Below are positions 13,035-20,317 of a stretch of DNA of 34,908 nt, in pieces. The first letter of the stretch is position 1; every line of letters begins with the position of its first letter. Source of the stretch: a virus. Made by a program: the position numbers and the translations under genes. The notes beneath the pieces are model-generated. The model saw only the letters and a program-made list of their open reading frames with translations, searched no databases and was not told the DNA's origin. The stretch is from positions 1 through 34,908 of IMG/VR virus record IMGVR_UViG_3300042691_015327. The stretch is one strand, 5' to 3'.

Positions 13035-13252
13035 AAAATAAACCTGCAAATTACGGTTGCTACAACCGCCCAGAGTATCGCAAGATGCTACCCGTGCAAG
13101 ACGGCTGGTGGCTTGATGGCCAGACCCGAGTGGCCAAGATGGTCGCCTCCCCGTTTCGCATGTCTGCCGAGTGCCAGTACACCCACACCGCGCTCGGACA
13201 GGCAGATCACAAGTGTGTGGGGTGCAAACATCAGGTGGTTTTGCCCGCCTGA
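13031..13252 (+). CDS. Small cysteine-containing phage protein (73 aa)
   Basis: ATG 13031 overlaps the preceding stop (ATGA) and gives 73 residues, MKNKPANYGCYNRPEYRKML and so on. Cysteines in YNR-, AECQYTH- and HKCVGCKH-type contexts, together with histidines near the C-terminus (QADHKCVGCKHQ), suggest a zinc-binding end. I recall similar short proteins with 'DxxCxGCxH' ends from related phages. The function is unknown. Confidence 0.55.
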   Translation: MKNKPANYGCYNRPEYRKMLPVQDGWWLDGQTRVAKMVASPFRMSAECQYTHTALGQADHKCVGCKHQVVLPA

Positions 13253-13271
13253 TTTTTTAACGGAGGGCTGT

Positions 13272-13403
13272 ATGAGCCTGAATAACACCCCGGCCAGCGT
13301 CTGGCCATTTCCACCCCCAACCGGGCCTGTGCCCTGGACTCCTAAGCAAGAGGCCGCCTATCGCCGCCAGCAGCGCGACGAGGCCGAGGAGGCACCATGG
13401 TGA
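13272..13403 (+). CDS. Very small Pro-rich hypothetical protein (43 aa)
   Basis: ATG 13272 lies behind GGAGGGCTGT, a strong Shine-Dalgarno, and overlaps the next gene by 7 nt. The 43 residues (MSLNNTPASVWPFPPPTGPV, then PWTPKQEAAYRRQQRDEAEE) consist of a Pro/Trp-rich half and a charged helix. There is no recognised domain. Expression is credible from the ribosome-binding site and the coupling, but a translational-leader role for the next gene is also possible. Confidence 0.5.
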   Translation: MSLNNTPASVWPFPPPTGPVPWTPKQEAAYRRQQRDEAEEAPW

Positions 13404-13726
13404 GCCGCGAAGACATCACCCGGTTTAACCTTGATATGGACGGATCCATGGAGCCCGCTGAGCACGGTCGTTGGGTTCGCCATGAAGACCTTGTGCGAGC
13501 AATCGCAGCAGAGCGCAACAAGCTGGCCGCATGGATGATCCAGTTCGGCTTCGCCACTGGCCACGGCGACACGATGGAGGACTTGCTTGCAGAGCTGGAC
13601 TGGCAGGTCAAGGAGCGCGTTGCAGCAGAGCGCGAGGCCTGCGCGAAGGTGGTTGAGAAAACCAAATGGTCAAACTGGTTTCAGGCTGACGCCGCTGTCG
13701 CCATTCGCGCAAGGAGCCAATCATGA
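13397..13726 (+). CDS. Hypothetical protein with 'AEREACAKV…AIRARS' module
   Basis: ATG 13397 follows GAGGAGGCACC. The 109-residue protein has a variable N-terminal half (MVSREDITRFNLDMDGSMEP; a HEDLVRAIAAERNKLAAWM helix) and a C-terminal module, VAAEREACAKVVEKTK then ADAAVAIRARSQ. That end matches the one in gene 10056-10358 of the leftward operon, so the same module has been used in both arms. The function is unknown. It overlaps its neighbours by 7 and 4 nt. Confidence 0.7.
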   Translation: MVSREDITRFNLDMDGSMEPAEHGRWVRHEDLVRAIAAERNKLAAWMIQFGFATGHGDTMEDLLAELDWQVKERVAAEREACAKVVEKTKWSNWFQADAAVAIRARSQS

Positions 13727-14253
13727 CCTGCAAACACGACTGGCACTTCACCGCCAGAAACATCCTGAGCTGCCAGCGCTGCGGTGCGCAGACCGGGCCC
13801 AGCACGCCGGAGCAGCTCGCGCAAGACATGCTGCGCGACGTGGCCACCTTTGGCAGCGCCTGGAGCAAGGGCGGCAAACGCATCGACCCGGCTGAGGTGT
13901 ACGCCGATCCCGTGTATGCATTTCACAAGCCACAGCCCAACAGCATCAAGTTTTTCAACGCGATCGGCGGCATACAAAACACCGAAGTACTGCGCATGAC
14001 CAAAGACGGCATCTGGGCCAATCCGGACATTCCTCCAGACGAGGCTGCAAAGGCAGTGCTTCAGGCTTTGGATTGGCACATCAGGCAGATGGTTGAGCGT
14101 GTGCGCAACGAATACACGACTGTGGCTTGGGGTGTGTTTGAGGGCGGCAATTTGCACGACATGTTTTTCCTTGAGATTGAGGCCAAAGAGATGGCCACTC
14201 TCAAAGGCGAACACGCTGAGGTTAGGCCTCTGACCGTGTGGAGCTTGCCATGA
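13723..14253 (+). CDS. Two-part phage protein with N-terminal zinc motif (176 aa)
   Basis: The N-terminus, MTCKHDWHFTARNILSCQRC, holds a C-x-H…CxxC site expected to bind zinc, followed by a helix with TPEQLAQDMLRDVATFG. The C-terminal part from about residue 85 (EVLRMTKDGIWANPDIPPDE then AAKAVLQALDWHIRQMV) is a small domain I recall from other phage proteins with unrelated N-termini. The whole is 176 residues and soluble. The precise role is unknown. It may be a fusion of two phage modules. It overlaps both neighbours by 4 nt. Confidence 0.65.
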   Translation: MTCKHDWHFTARNILSCQRCGAQTGPSTPEQLAQDMLRDVATFGSAWSKGGKRIDPAEVYADPVYAFHKPQPNSIKFFNAIGGIQNTEVLRMTKDGIWANPDIPPDEAAKAVLQALDWHIRQMVERVRNEYTTVAWGVFEGGNLHDMFFLEIEAKEMATLKGEHAEVRPLTVWSLP

Positions 14254-14405
14254 ACTACCACGGCGCAATCACCCAAGCCCTGGTCGACGAGCTGCTCGCC
14301 GTCGTCCACAAATACGAACAGACCATGCTGCTGCCCACCGCGCTTGGCTGCCTGGACCTGGTCAAGGCCCAGCTGATTCAGGATCACCAGGAGGACGACG
14401 AATGA
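14250..14405 (+). CDS. Very small hypothetical protein (51 aa)
   Basis: Read from ATG 14250 to TGA 14403-14405 with ATGA overlaps at both ends. The peptide (MNYHGAITQALVDELLAVVH, KYEQTMLLPTALGCLDLVKA, then an acidic QLIQDHQEDDE tail) is a small helical protein. Internal Leu/Val residues are arranged for a helix hairpin or dimer. No family is recognised. The overlaps make the frame convincing even though it is short. Confidence 0.6.
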   Translation: MNYHGAITQALVDELLAVVHKYEQTMLLPTALGCLDLVKAQLIQDHQEDDE

Positions 14406-14719
14406 TTCATTACACCCGCGAGTGCGAGTACCTGCGCCTGGGTCTGAACTTCCGCTTTACGCCCGGCGGCTTCGTGCTGCTGTGGGCCTGGTACGACTTC
14501 GCCAGCCACAGCGCCACCATTTACCGTCTGCGCGTTCGCATGCACCGCAAGCCTCGATTCATGTTTGCGAAAAACAAGCACAACGTGATCGACGCATACC
14601 TGCACCTGCACGGCATGGAGGTTGTGCACAGTGAGGTCCTGGCCGACCTCAAGGCGATCGAGAAATCCACGTGGCGTCGCACAGAAAAGCAGGCGTGGAT
14701 TCAGCCGGGGAAACCATGA
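14402..14719 (+). CDS. Hypothetical protein (105 aa)
   Basis: A 105-residue, basic protein rich in aromatic residues (YLRLGLNFRFTPGGFVLLWA; WYDFASHSATIYRLRVRMHR). A probable small beta domain is followed by a helical NVIDAYLHLHGMEVVHSEVL and a Trp-containing end. It has no cysteine pair or obvious catalytic motif, and the VLLWAWY stretch is too short to be confidently membrane-spanning. It is unrecognised. It overlaps both neighbours by 4 nt. Confidence 0.6.
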   Translation: MIHYTRECEYLRLGLNFRFTPGGFVLLWAWYDFASHSATIYRLRVRMHRKPRFMFAKNKHNVIDAYLHLHGMEVVHSEVLADLKAIEKSTWRRTEKQAWIQPGKP

Positions 14720-14949
14720 TTAACCTCAAACCCACCCTCGAAAACCTCGCCTACGCTGAGGTCCTTGATTTTCTGAATCGCATCGCAACAACCGGCCAGC
14801 CTAACGAGATAGGCGCTGTTTGGATGACCAACATTCCGCACAACGAGACCTTTGAATATTTGCTTGAGCAGCGCAACCTCACGGCAAAGTACATTCAATC
14901 AACCGGGCGTTACTTTGTGGAGCGGCAGCCGTTGCCGGGGAAGCGATGA
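14716..14949 (+). CDS. Hypothetical protein (77 aa) before the helicase
   Basis: ATG 14716 follows GGGGAAACC and overlaps the preceding stop (ATGA). A longer frame begins inside the previous gene. The 77 residues (MINLKPTLENLAYAEVLDFL; NRIATTGQPNEIGAVWMTNI; a YLLEQRNLTAKYIQSTGRYF end) look like a small soluble alpha/beta protein. No family is recognised. It ends inside the start of the helicase gene, so expression is coupled to the helicase. Confidence 0.6.
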   Translation: MINLKPTLENLAYAEVLDFLNRIATTGQPNEIGAVWMTNIPHNETFEYLLEQRNLTAKYIQSTGRYFVERQPLPGKR

Positions 14950-16367
14950 TCATTCCCCGCCCCCGACAAGCCCAGGCTATTGACGACCTGCGAAAAGCCT
15001 ACCGATTTGGCTACAAGGCCCCCATCCTGATCGCCCCCACCGGGTTTGGCAAGAGTGCAACCGCGATCTGCATGATTCAAAACGCGCTCGACAAAGGCAA
15101 GCGCGTGTGGTTCATCGCGCACCTCAAGGAAATCCTGAACGACACCAGCAACCGCCTGACCGATGCGGGCATCCCCTACGGCTGGATCGCCGCTGGCCGC
15201 GACGGCAACCACCGCTTGCCTGTGCAGGTGGCCATGGTGCAGACCCTGGTGCGCCGCCTGGACCGGTACCAGCCGCCGGACCTGATCATCGTGGACGAGG
15301 CGCACCTGGCGGTGGCCAACACCTACCAGCAGATTTTCGAGTGGGCTGGCGCAGGCCCGAAGTTCAAGCGCCAGGGCGGCGCGCACCTGCTGCACCTCAC
15401 GGCCACGCCCTGCCGCCTGGACGGCCGAGGCATGAACGAGGTCGCCGACATCTTGGTGCCCACCTGCAGCACGCAGGACCTGATCGACGAGGGGCTGCTC
15501 GCGCCCATCCGCTACTACGCGCCCAGCGAGCCGGACCTCTCGGGTGTGCACACCGTGGCGGGCGACTTCAACCAGGGCGAGCTGGCCGCTGCCATGGACA
15601 AGCCCGTGATCACCGGCTCGGCCGTGCAGCACTACCGCAAGCTCGCCGACGGTCGCCCGGCCGTGGCGTTTTGCGTGACCGTCGAGCACGCCACCAACGT
15701 GGCTGAGCAGTTTCGCCAGGCAGGGTACCGGGCCGTGGCCATCAGCGGCGAGTCCGACACCGTTGAGCGCGACGCTGCCCTGCAAGGCCTGCGCGACGGC
15801 GTCCTGGATGTGGTCTGCAACTGCGCCCTGTGGGTGGCCGGTGTGGACGCGCCATCCATCGGCTGCATCATCCAGCTCGCGCCTACGCAGTCGGTCGTGA
15901 AATACCTGCAATCCGTTGGCCGTGGCCTGCGCACACACCCTGGCAAGGACGACTGCATCATCCTCGACCACGCGGGCAACGTGAAGCGCCATGGGCTGCC
16001 CACAGATCTGCGCGAATGGACCCTGGCCGCCGTCGAGAAAAAGAAGGGTGCCAAGAAGTCCGAGGTGCCGGTGAAAACCTGTCCCGTGTGCTTTACCACT
16101 GTGCCTTCCATCGTCACCGACTGCGCTTGTGGCCACCACTTCGAGCCCGTTGGCCGCGAGATCGAAGAAGTGGATGGGCAACTCGAGGAGATCACCGCTG
16201 CCGCCGCCAAGGCCCAGGCGGTCAAGGAGCGCAAGATGGAGCAGGGCAGGTCGCAGACCGAGGCCGACCTGATTCGCATCGGCCACGCCCGTGGCATGAA
16301 GAGGCCAGAATTGTGGGCTCGCCACGTGCTCCGCGCCCGCGCCGCCAAGGAGGCCCAGAAGCGATGA
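14946..16367 (+). CDS. SF2 DEAH-type helicase with C-terminal zinc motif
   Basis: A 473-residue superfamily-2 helicase. The motifs are Q-like PRPRQAQAI at the N-terminus, Walker A APTGFGKS (30-37), DEAH (117-120), motif III TAT (152-154) and motif VI QSVGRGLR (322-329). A CPVC…CxCG zinc site (C379, C382, C393, C395) and a helical tail follow. The arrangement fits the RecG/Rad25-like phage helicases that unwind DNA during replication or remodel forks. It is followed at once by a zinc protein and a VRR-NUC nuclease. The length is normal and the catalytic residues are intact. The role in replication rather than repair is inferred from the neighbours. Confidence 0.9.
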   Translation: MIIPRPRQAQAIDDLRKAYRFGYKAPILIAPTGFGKSATAICMIQNALDKGKRVWFIAHLKEILNDTSNRLTDAGIPYGWIAAGRDGNHRLPVQVAMVQTLVRRLDRYQPPDLIIVDEAHLAVANTYQQIFEWAGAGPKFKRQGGAHLLHLTATPCRLDGRGMNEVADILVPTCSTQDLIDEGLLAPIRYYAPSEPDLSGVHTVAGDFNQGELAAAMDKPVITGSAVQHYRKLADGRPAVAFCVTVEHATNVAEQFRQAGYRAVAISGESDTVERDAALQGLRDGVLDVVCNCALWVAGVDAPSIGCIIQLAPTQSVVKYLQSVGRGLRTHPGKDDCIILDHAGNVKRHGLPTDLREWTLAAVEKKKGAKKSEVPVKTCPVCFTTVPSIVTDCACGHHFEPVGREIEEVDGQLEEITAAAAKAQAVKERKMEQGRSQTEADLIRIGHARGMKRPELWARHVLRARAAKEAQKR

Positions 16368-16639
16368 GCTGCGCTGGTTGCAACCGCCTGGAAACCGACC
16401 AGGTCGTGAAGTTGATCGACGGCACCACGGTGTGCACCTACTGCGAGGCCTGGCGTGCTGAGTGCGAGGCCCGCCACATCCTGTCCATCCCCGACAAGGT
16501 CGCCCGGCGCGAGTACCTGCGCGGCCGTGAGGAGGCGGGCAAGATCGTCAAGCGCGGCATCCTGCAGGTGCGCGGCGAGAAGGCGTGCCAGGAGCTCGAG
16601 GCCTTGGTGCGGCGTGTTTGGGAGCATGGCAGGCGATGA
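16364..16639 (+). CDS. Small zinc-ribbon-like protein between helicase and nuclease (91 aa)
   Basis: ATG 16364 overlaps the helicase stop as ATGA. The 91 residues begin MSCAGCNRLETDQVVKLIDG and contain a second pair in TVCTYCEAWR, a CxxC…CxxC zinc-ribbon-like layout (about 17 residues apart). A basic helical part follows (VARREYLRGREEAGKIVKRG; a final EALVRRVWEHGRR). Its place between the helicase and the VRR-NUC nuclease suggests a DNA-processing accessory, perhaps a DNA- or partner-binding subunit. That is inference; the family is not recognised. Confidence 0.65.
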   Translation: MSCAGCNRLETDQVVKLIDGTTVCTYCEAWRAECEARHILSIPDKVARREYLRGREEAGKIVKRGILQVRGEKACQELEALVRRVWEHGRR

Positions 16640-17049
16640 GCGAGACTGATTTAATGCATCAGATCATGATTGCGCTGTCTACCGACGGGCACTTCGTGGC
16701 CAGGGCCAATGTGGGGCTGTTTTTCACCAAAGATGGTCGGCCTGTCAAAACAGGTCTGCCAGTTGGGTTTTCCGATGTGTTTGGCCACCGAGAATCTGAT
16801 GTTCGAGCCTTTTATTTGGAAGTCAAAACACCGGACGCAAAGCCAACATCAAAAAAATCTCGCGACGCCAAATTGCAAGAAATGAAGGATGCAGGCTTTT
16901 CGACGATTGAGTTGCTCCGGGCGGACAGCTGGATGAGGATAGGCGCAACCCCTGATCAGGCGCAATTCCTGACGGCCATGAAAAAGCGAAAAGCCATCGC
17001 GGAAGTTGTGCGCTCCGTGGAGGAGGCCCGGCGCGCGCTTGAGGGTTGA
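16636..17049 (+). CDS. VRR-NUC domain nuclease
   Basis: ATG 16636 overlaps the previous stop (ATGA); 137 residues. The VRR-NUC fold (a PD-(D/E)XK nuclease) is visible: an N-terminal LMHQIMIALSTDGHFVARAN helix-strand, GLPVGFSDVFG with the active-site Asp, and FYLEVKTPDAKPT with the Glu-x-Lys pair. KLQEMKDAGFSTIELLRADS then closes the domain. Family members cut branched or flapped DNA, including Holliday-like junctions in phages. It probably supplies resolution of recombination or replication intermediates, since no RusA- or NinG-type protein is seen here. Confidence 0.85.
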   Translation: MSETDLMHQIMIALSTDGHFVARANVGLFFTKDGRPVKTGLPVGFSDVFGHRESDVRAFYLEVKTPDAKPTSKKSRDAKLQEMKDAGFSTIELLRADSWMRIGATPDQAQFLTAMKKRKAIAEVVRSVEEARRALEG

Positions 17050-17125
17050 TGGTGGCAGGACTTGATACCGGCATTTCCCCGTCATCCACTGACGGGCCGT
17101 TCTCCAAAACTTGAACTACACCGTC
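17047..17125 (-). tRNA. tRNA-like element, degenerate (possible UGG anticodon)
   Basis: On the minus strand GACGGTG (17125-17119) can pair with CACCATC (17054-17048) as an acceptor stem with one mismatch. The D arm GTTC-AAGTTTTGGA-GAAC, with loop GG, is convincing. An unusual anticodon arm follows (CCCGTC…GACGGG; central loop AGTGGAT, so UGG if read canonically but with G where U33 should be). A T arm GCCGG…CCTGC has one mismatch and an 8-nt loop TATCAAGT. It may be a decayed tRNA or a non-canonical one. A GTATCAAGTCC…CCACCA string ends it. Confidence 0.4.
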
Positions 17126-17183
17126 ACGGCTGCGGACTGTTCCGGACCTCCGAGAACCCCCAGAGGACAATCCGCATGCGTGA

Positions 17184-17256
17184 TGGTAGCGGGCCACCGA
17201 ATCGAACGGTGCGCGATAAGGCTTATGAGACCTTCCGGTGCCCAGCACCACCCGCA
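17184..17256 (-). tRNA. tRNA with CAU anticodon (tRNA-Met/Ile-like), reduced D arm
   Basis: A 73-nt element on the minus strand. The acceptor TGCGGGT (17256-17250) pairs with GCCCGCT except for a T·T mismatch at 1-72. The anticodon arm AAGGT-CTCATAA-GCCTT has U33 and CAU. The T arm CACCG-TTCGATT-CGGTG is canonical, and A plus encoded CCA ends at 17184. The D arm is abnormal: GGTGC-TGG-GCACC has a 3-nt loop and the region is about 4 nt shorter than usual. CAU may mean Met or lysidine-type Ile. The 1-72 mismatch is reminiscent of initiator tRNA. A TACGAT box (17267-17262) just upstream may drive it. Confidence 0.6.
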
Positions 17257-17309
17257 CGCAAATCGTACCATAACCGTTGCGCAAAACCGCACATTTATTT
17301 TCGCAGGTG

Positions 17310-17373
17310 TTGCGTTTTTCCGCCCGCACGCCCTTATACTGTTCACGGGGCTTGACCGGTCTGATCCACCGGT
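17310..17373 (+). promoter_or_regulatory. Putative promoter and inverted repeat before the primase gene
   Basis: TTGCGT (17310-17315) and TATACT (17335-17340), separated by 19 bp, form a plausible sigma-70 promoter for rightward transcription of the replication block. Just downstream, the palindrome ACCGGT occurs twice (17355-17360 and 17368-17373). The two copies can pair as a hairpin in the RNA or act as a protein-binding site. The spacer is slightly long, which lowers confidence. About 65 nt of leader remain before the primase ATG, with no other recognisable element. Confidence 0.5.
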
Positions 17374-17436
17374 GACAAGGCCTGACCCTGGCGAGGGCTG
17401 CCCCACCTTTTATTCGCCAGCCAACAGACGCCAGGT

Positions 17437-20076
17437 ATGCAACGAACAAAAACTACAGGGCCAAGAGACCCCATTTCCCTCGAGACAGCGGAGCGTATGC
17501 TCTCATTCGTTCGCGGCGTCGATGACCGCGAGACCTGGGTGAAGATGGCCTTCATCCTCAAAGAAGAATTCGGCGAGCCCGCCTTCGAAGCGTGGGACGC
17601 CTGGAGCCAGCAGGGCTCGAACTACAACGGCCGCGACGCACGCGACGTCTGGAAGTCCTGCAAGCCTGGCGGCGGCTCCAACCGCGCTACCATCGGCACC
17701 CTGATCGCCTTGGCCAAAGAGGGCGGTTACAAATCAACAGCCCAGGACCGCAAGCCGGTCGACCCCGAGGAACGTGCCCGCCGCATCGCCGAGCGCGAGG
17801 CCCGCATGGCAGCCGAGGAGGCCCAGGCCAAAATAGAGCGCGACGCCGCTGCCACCCGCGCCGCCGAGATGTGGGCTCGGGCCACCACGGTCACCAGCCA
17901 CCCCTACCCTCAGCGCAAGCAGATCGAGCCCGAGGGTGCCCGCATGCTGGGCGACGAGCTGCTTATCCCGCTGCGTCACGGCCCCGGCGCTTTGGTCGGC
18001 CTCCAACGCATCAAGTCAGACGGCACAAAGCTGTTCCTCAAAGGCACACCATCGTCTGGCGCCTACACCGTGCTGGGCAAGCCCGACAAGCAAGGCACCG
18101 TGGTGATCGCCGAGGGTTGGGCCACTTGCTGCTCCATCCGCATGGCCACCGGGCACTGCGTGGTTGTTGCCTTCAACGCCGGGAACCTGGAGCCGGTTGC
18201 CCGCAAGATTCGCGCCGCGCTACCCGAGGCCCGCCTGATCATCGCGGCCGACGACGACGCTCAAACCGAGGGCAACCCCGGCCTGACCTACGCCCGCAAG
18301 ACCGCCCAATCCGTCAACGCGCTGCTAGCCATCCCGTTCTGGAACGTCTCAACGCGGGGCACCGGTACCGACTTCAACGACCTGCACCTGGCCGACGGCC
18401 TGGCCGCCGTTGAGGACTGCATCATGAAGGCAGGCTCACCGGATGAGCCACCGCCAGAAAAACAACCGATTCCACCCGATTCGGACCCGTTTCCATCCGA
18501 TTTTGAGCCACCCTGGGATGACCTGCCGCCCGACTTCGATGACGCGCCCATCCCCGACGTCTCTGACCACGCCGGGCAGACGCCCCCGCCCCCCGAGCCA
18601 CCCCGAGCCCCTGACAACATCCCACCGGACAGCCACGATCAGCCGATGATCTTCTCGAGCTCGCCCATGAAAACGGCCGAGCTGTTCCACGAGACCCTGC
18701 CCGAGCGCGGCCGCATCATCCACTGGCGCGGCGAGTTCTACAGCTGGGACGCCACGCGCTACGTCACTCGGGACCGGGTCTACATCGACCAGCGCTTGTA
18801 CCACTTCATGGCCGGGTGTCTGACGCTCAAGGTCAACCTCAAAACGGGCGACAGCGAGACGGTGGCCTTCAACCCGAAAACCAGCACGGTCAACGACGTC
18901 GCTCACGCCCTGCGCGCGGTCTGCTACGCCGACCTGCCCGAGCCCCAGGTCTGGATCGAACAGCAGCAGGGGGACTTCCCCGCGCACGAGATCGTGGCCT
19001 TCAAAAACGGCTTTCTGCACCACCCGACGCGGACCATCATGCCCTCGACCGACCGGCTGTTCTGCGTTTCCTCCCTGGACTTCGACTACGACCCCAGCGC
19101 CAGCGAGCCCACCGAGTGGCTGAAGTTCTTGCACAGCCTCTGGCCCGACGACCCCGAGTCCGTGAGCACCCTGGCCGAGATGTTCGGCTACCTGCTGACC
19201 GACGACACCAGCCAGCAAAAGATGTTCATGCTGATCGGCCCCCCGCGCTGCGGCAAGGGCACCATCCTGCGCATCCTCGAAGCCTTGGTCGGGTACGCCA
19301 ACCGCGTCAGCCCCAGCCTCGCCTCCCTGGGCACGCAGTTCGGCCTGCAGCCGCTCATCGGCAAGCGCCTGGCCATGATTTCGGACGCCCGCCTCTCCGG
19401 CCGCGCCGACCAACAACCGATTGTGGAAAACTTGCTGCGGATCTCGGGCGAGGACACCATCACGATCGACCGCAAGAACATGACCGCCTGGTCCGGCAAG
19501 ATGGCCATCCGCTTCGTGCTGGCCTCCAACGAGCTGCCCGCCTTCTCGGACGCCTCGGCCGCCCTGGCCAACCGGTTTTTGCCCTTCAAGTTCAACACGA
19601 GCTTCCTGGGCAAAGAGGACCATGGCCTCACCGCCCGCCTGCTCAAAGAGCTGCCCGGAATCGTCCTGTGGGCCCTCGAGGGTCTGGCCCGTCTGAACCA
19701 GCGCGGCTACTTCCAACGTCCCACCTCGGCCGACGAGCTGGCCTCCGACCTGGTCGATCAGACCAGCCCGATCCGCGCTTTTGTGGACGAGATGTGCGTG
19801 GTCAGCGAGCACGCCCAAGCCGATCGCGACGAGCTTTTCAAGGCTTGGAAGAAGTGGTGCGAGGCTCAGGGCCGCGATCACGCAGGCACCAAAGTGTCCT
19901 TTGGCCGCCAACTTTCGGCCGCTTTCCCGGGCGTCAAACGCAGCCAACCGCGCACTTCTGGCACAGGATCAACCGGCGCGGAATCCTGTGCCACGGATGG
20001 TTCTGGCACAAGATTGAACCTTTACACCGGGATCCGGCTGCGTCATGACTGGGAGGCTGCCGATGAACCGTTCTGA
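17437..20076 (+). CDS. Primase-helicase: PriCT-2, Toprim and D5-like SF3 helicase
   Basis: An 879-residue replication protein. Residues about 7-90 match a PriCT-2-type domain (ETWVKMAFILKEEFGEPAFE). Residues about 165-315 form a Toprim-like primase part (VVIAEGWATC with E226, then LIIAADDDAQ, D272-D274). Residues 337-400 are a Pro/Asp-rich linker. The C-terminal half is a D5_N/SF3 helicase with Walker A GPPRCGKGT (601-609) and a later FVLASNELPAF motif. It should prime and unwind DNA at the phage origin. Its last codons overlap the start of the repeat array at 19959-20307. A weak ribosome site (CCAGG) precedes the ATG. Confidence 0.9.
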   Translation: MQRTKTTGPRDPISLETAERMLSFVRGVDDRETWVKMAFILKEEFGEPAFEAWDAWSQQGSNYNGRDARDVWKSCKPGGGSNRATIGTLIALAKEGGYKSTAQDRKPVDPEERARRIAEREARMAAEEAQAKIERDAAATRAAEMWARATTVTSHPYPQRKQIEPEGARMLGDELLIPLRHGPGALVGLQRIKSDGTKLFLKGTPSSGAYTVLGKPDKQGTVVIAEGWATCCSIRMATGHCVVVAFNAGNLEPVARKIRAALPEARLIIAADDDAQTEGNPGLTYARKTAQSVNALLAIPFWNVSTRGTGTDFNDLHLADGLAAVEDCIMKAGSPDEPPPEKQPIPPDSDPFPSDFEPPWDDLPPDFDDAPIPDVSDHAGQTPPPPEPPRAPDNIPPDSHDQPMIFSSSPMKTAELFHETLPERGRIIHWRGEFYSWDATRYVTRDRVYIDQRLYHFMAGCLTLKVNLKTGDSETVAFNPKTSTVNDVAHALRAVCYADLPEPQVWIEQQQGDFPAHEIVAFKNGFLHHPTRTIMPSTDRLFCVSSLDFDYDPSASEPTEWLKFLHSLWPDDPESVSTLAEMFGYLLTDDTSQQKMFMLIGPPRCGKGTILRILEALVGYANRVSPSLASLGTQFGLQPLIGKRLAMISDARLSGRADQQPIVENLLRISGEDTITIDRKNMTAWSGKMAIRFVLASNELPAFSDASAALANRFLPFKFNTSFLGKEDHGLTARLLKELPGIVLWALEGLARLNQRGYFQRPTSADELASDLVDQTSPIRAFVDEMCVVSEHAQADRDELFKAWKKWCEAQGRDHAGTKVSFGRQLSAAFPGVKRSQPRTSGTGSTGAESCATDGSGTRLNLYTGIRLRHDWEAADEPF

Positions 20077-20307
20077 TTTTACGTCTTGGCACAAGATCAA
20101 ACCTGTGCCAGCACAGGATAAATCACCTTTGGCACAAGATCAAAAAAACACGCAACCCATTGATTTATAAAGACTTTTTACCTTTGGCACAGGATGGCAC
20201 AAGATAAAACGCCTATATTCACATGCACATACGCACACACACACGCAAGAAAGAACACGGTGAAAATGTCTGCTTTTATCCCGTTCCACCCGTGCCATCC
20301 TGTGCCA
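19959..20307. repeat. Iteron-like array of TGGCACARGAT, candidate replication origin
   Basis: Exact 11-bp copies lie at 19959-19969, 20004-20014, 20087-20097, 20130-20140, 20185-20195 and 20195-20205 on the plus strand, and at 19983-19993 and 20297-20307 on the minus strand. A perfect inverted repeat CCTGTGC-CA-GCACAGG (20102-20117) holds two near-copies, and a further near-copy abuts the last exact one. An AT-rich stretch at about 20140-20183 lies inside the array. The first three are within primase codons; the rest fill the 302-nt gap after it. Iterons plus an AT-rich segment next to a primase-helicase gene suggest a replication origin; a transcription-control array is the alternative. Confidence 0.7.
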
Positions 20308-20317
20308 GCATCAGCTG

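Noticed and set aside
14910-16325. A 471-residue minus-strand frame across the helicase
   Set aside because: It is antisense to a gene with complete SF2 motifs. The composition (His/Gly/Val/Leu-rich) is typical of shadow frames.
18436-19947. A 503-residue minus-strand frame across the primase-helicase
   Set aside because: It is antisense to the clear helicase half, rich in Val/Gly/Leu, as expected from codon-bias shadows. No motif or overlap with a credible operon.
20231-20246. Short CA repeat (acgcacacacacacgc) in the gap before the methyltransferase
   Set aside because: It is too short to be significant as a microsatellite and is more simply part of the skewed non-coding gap.
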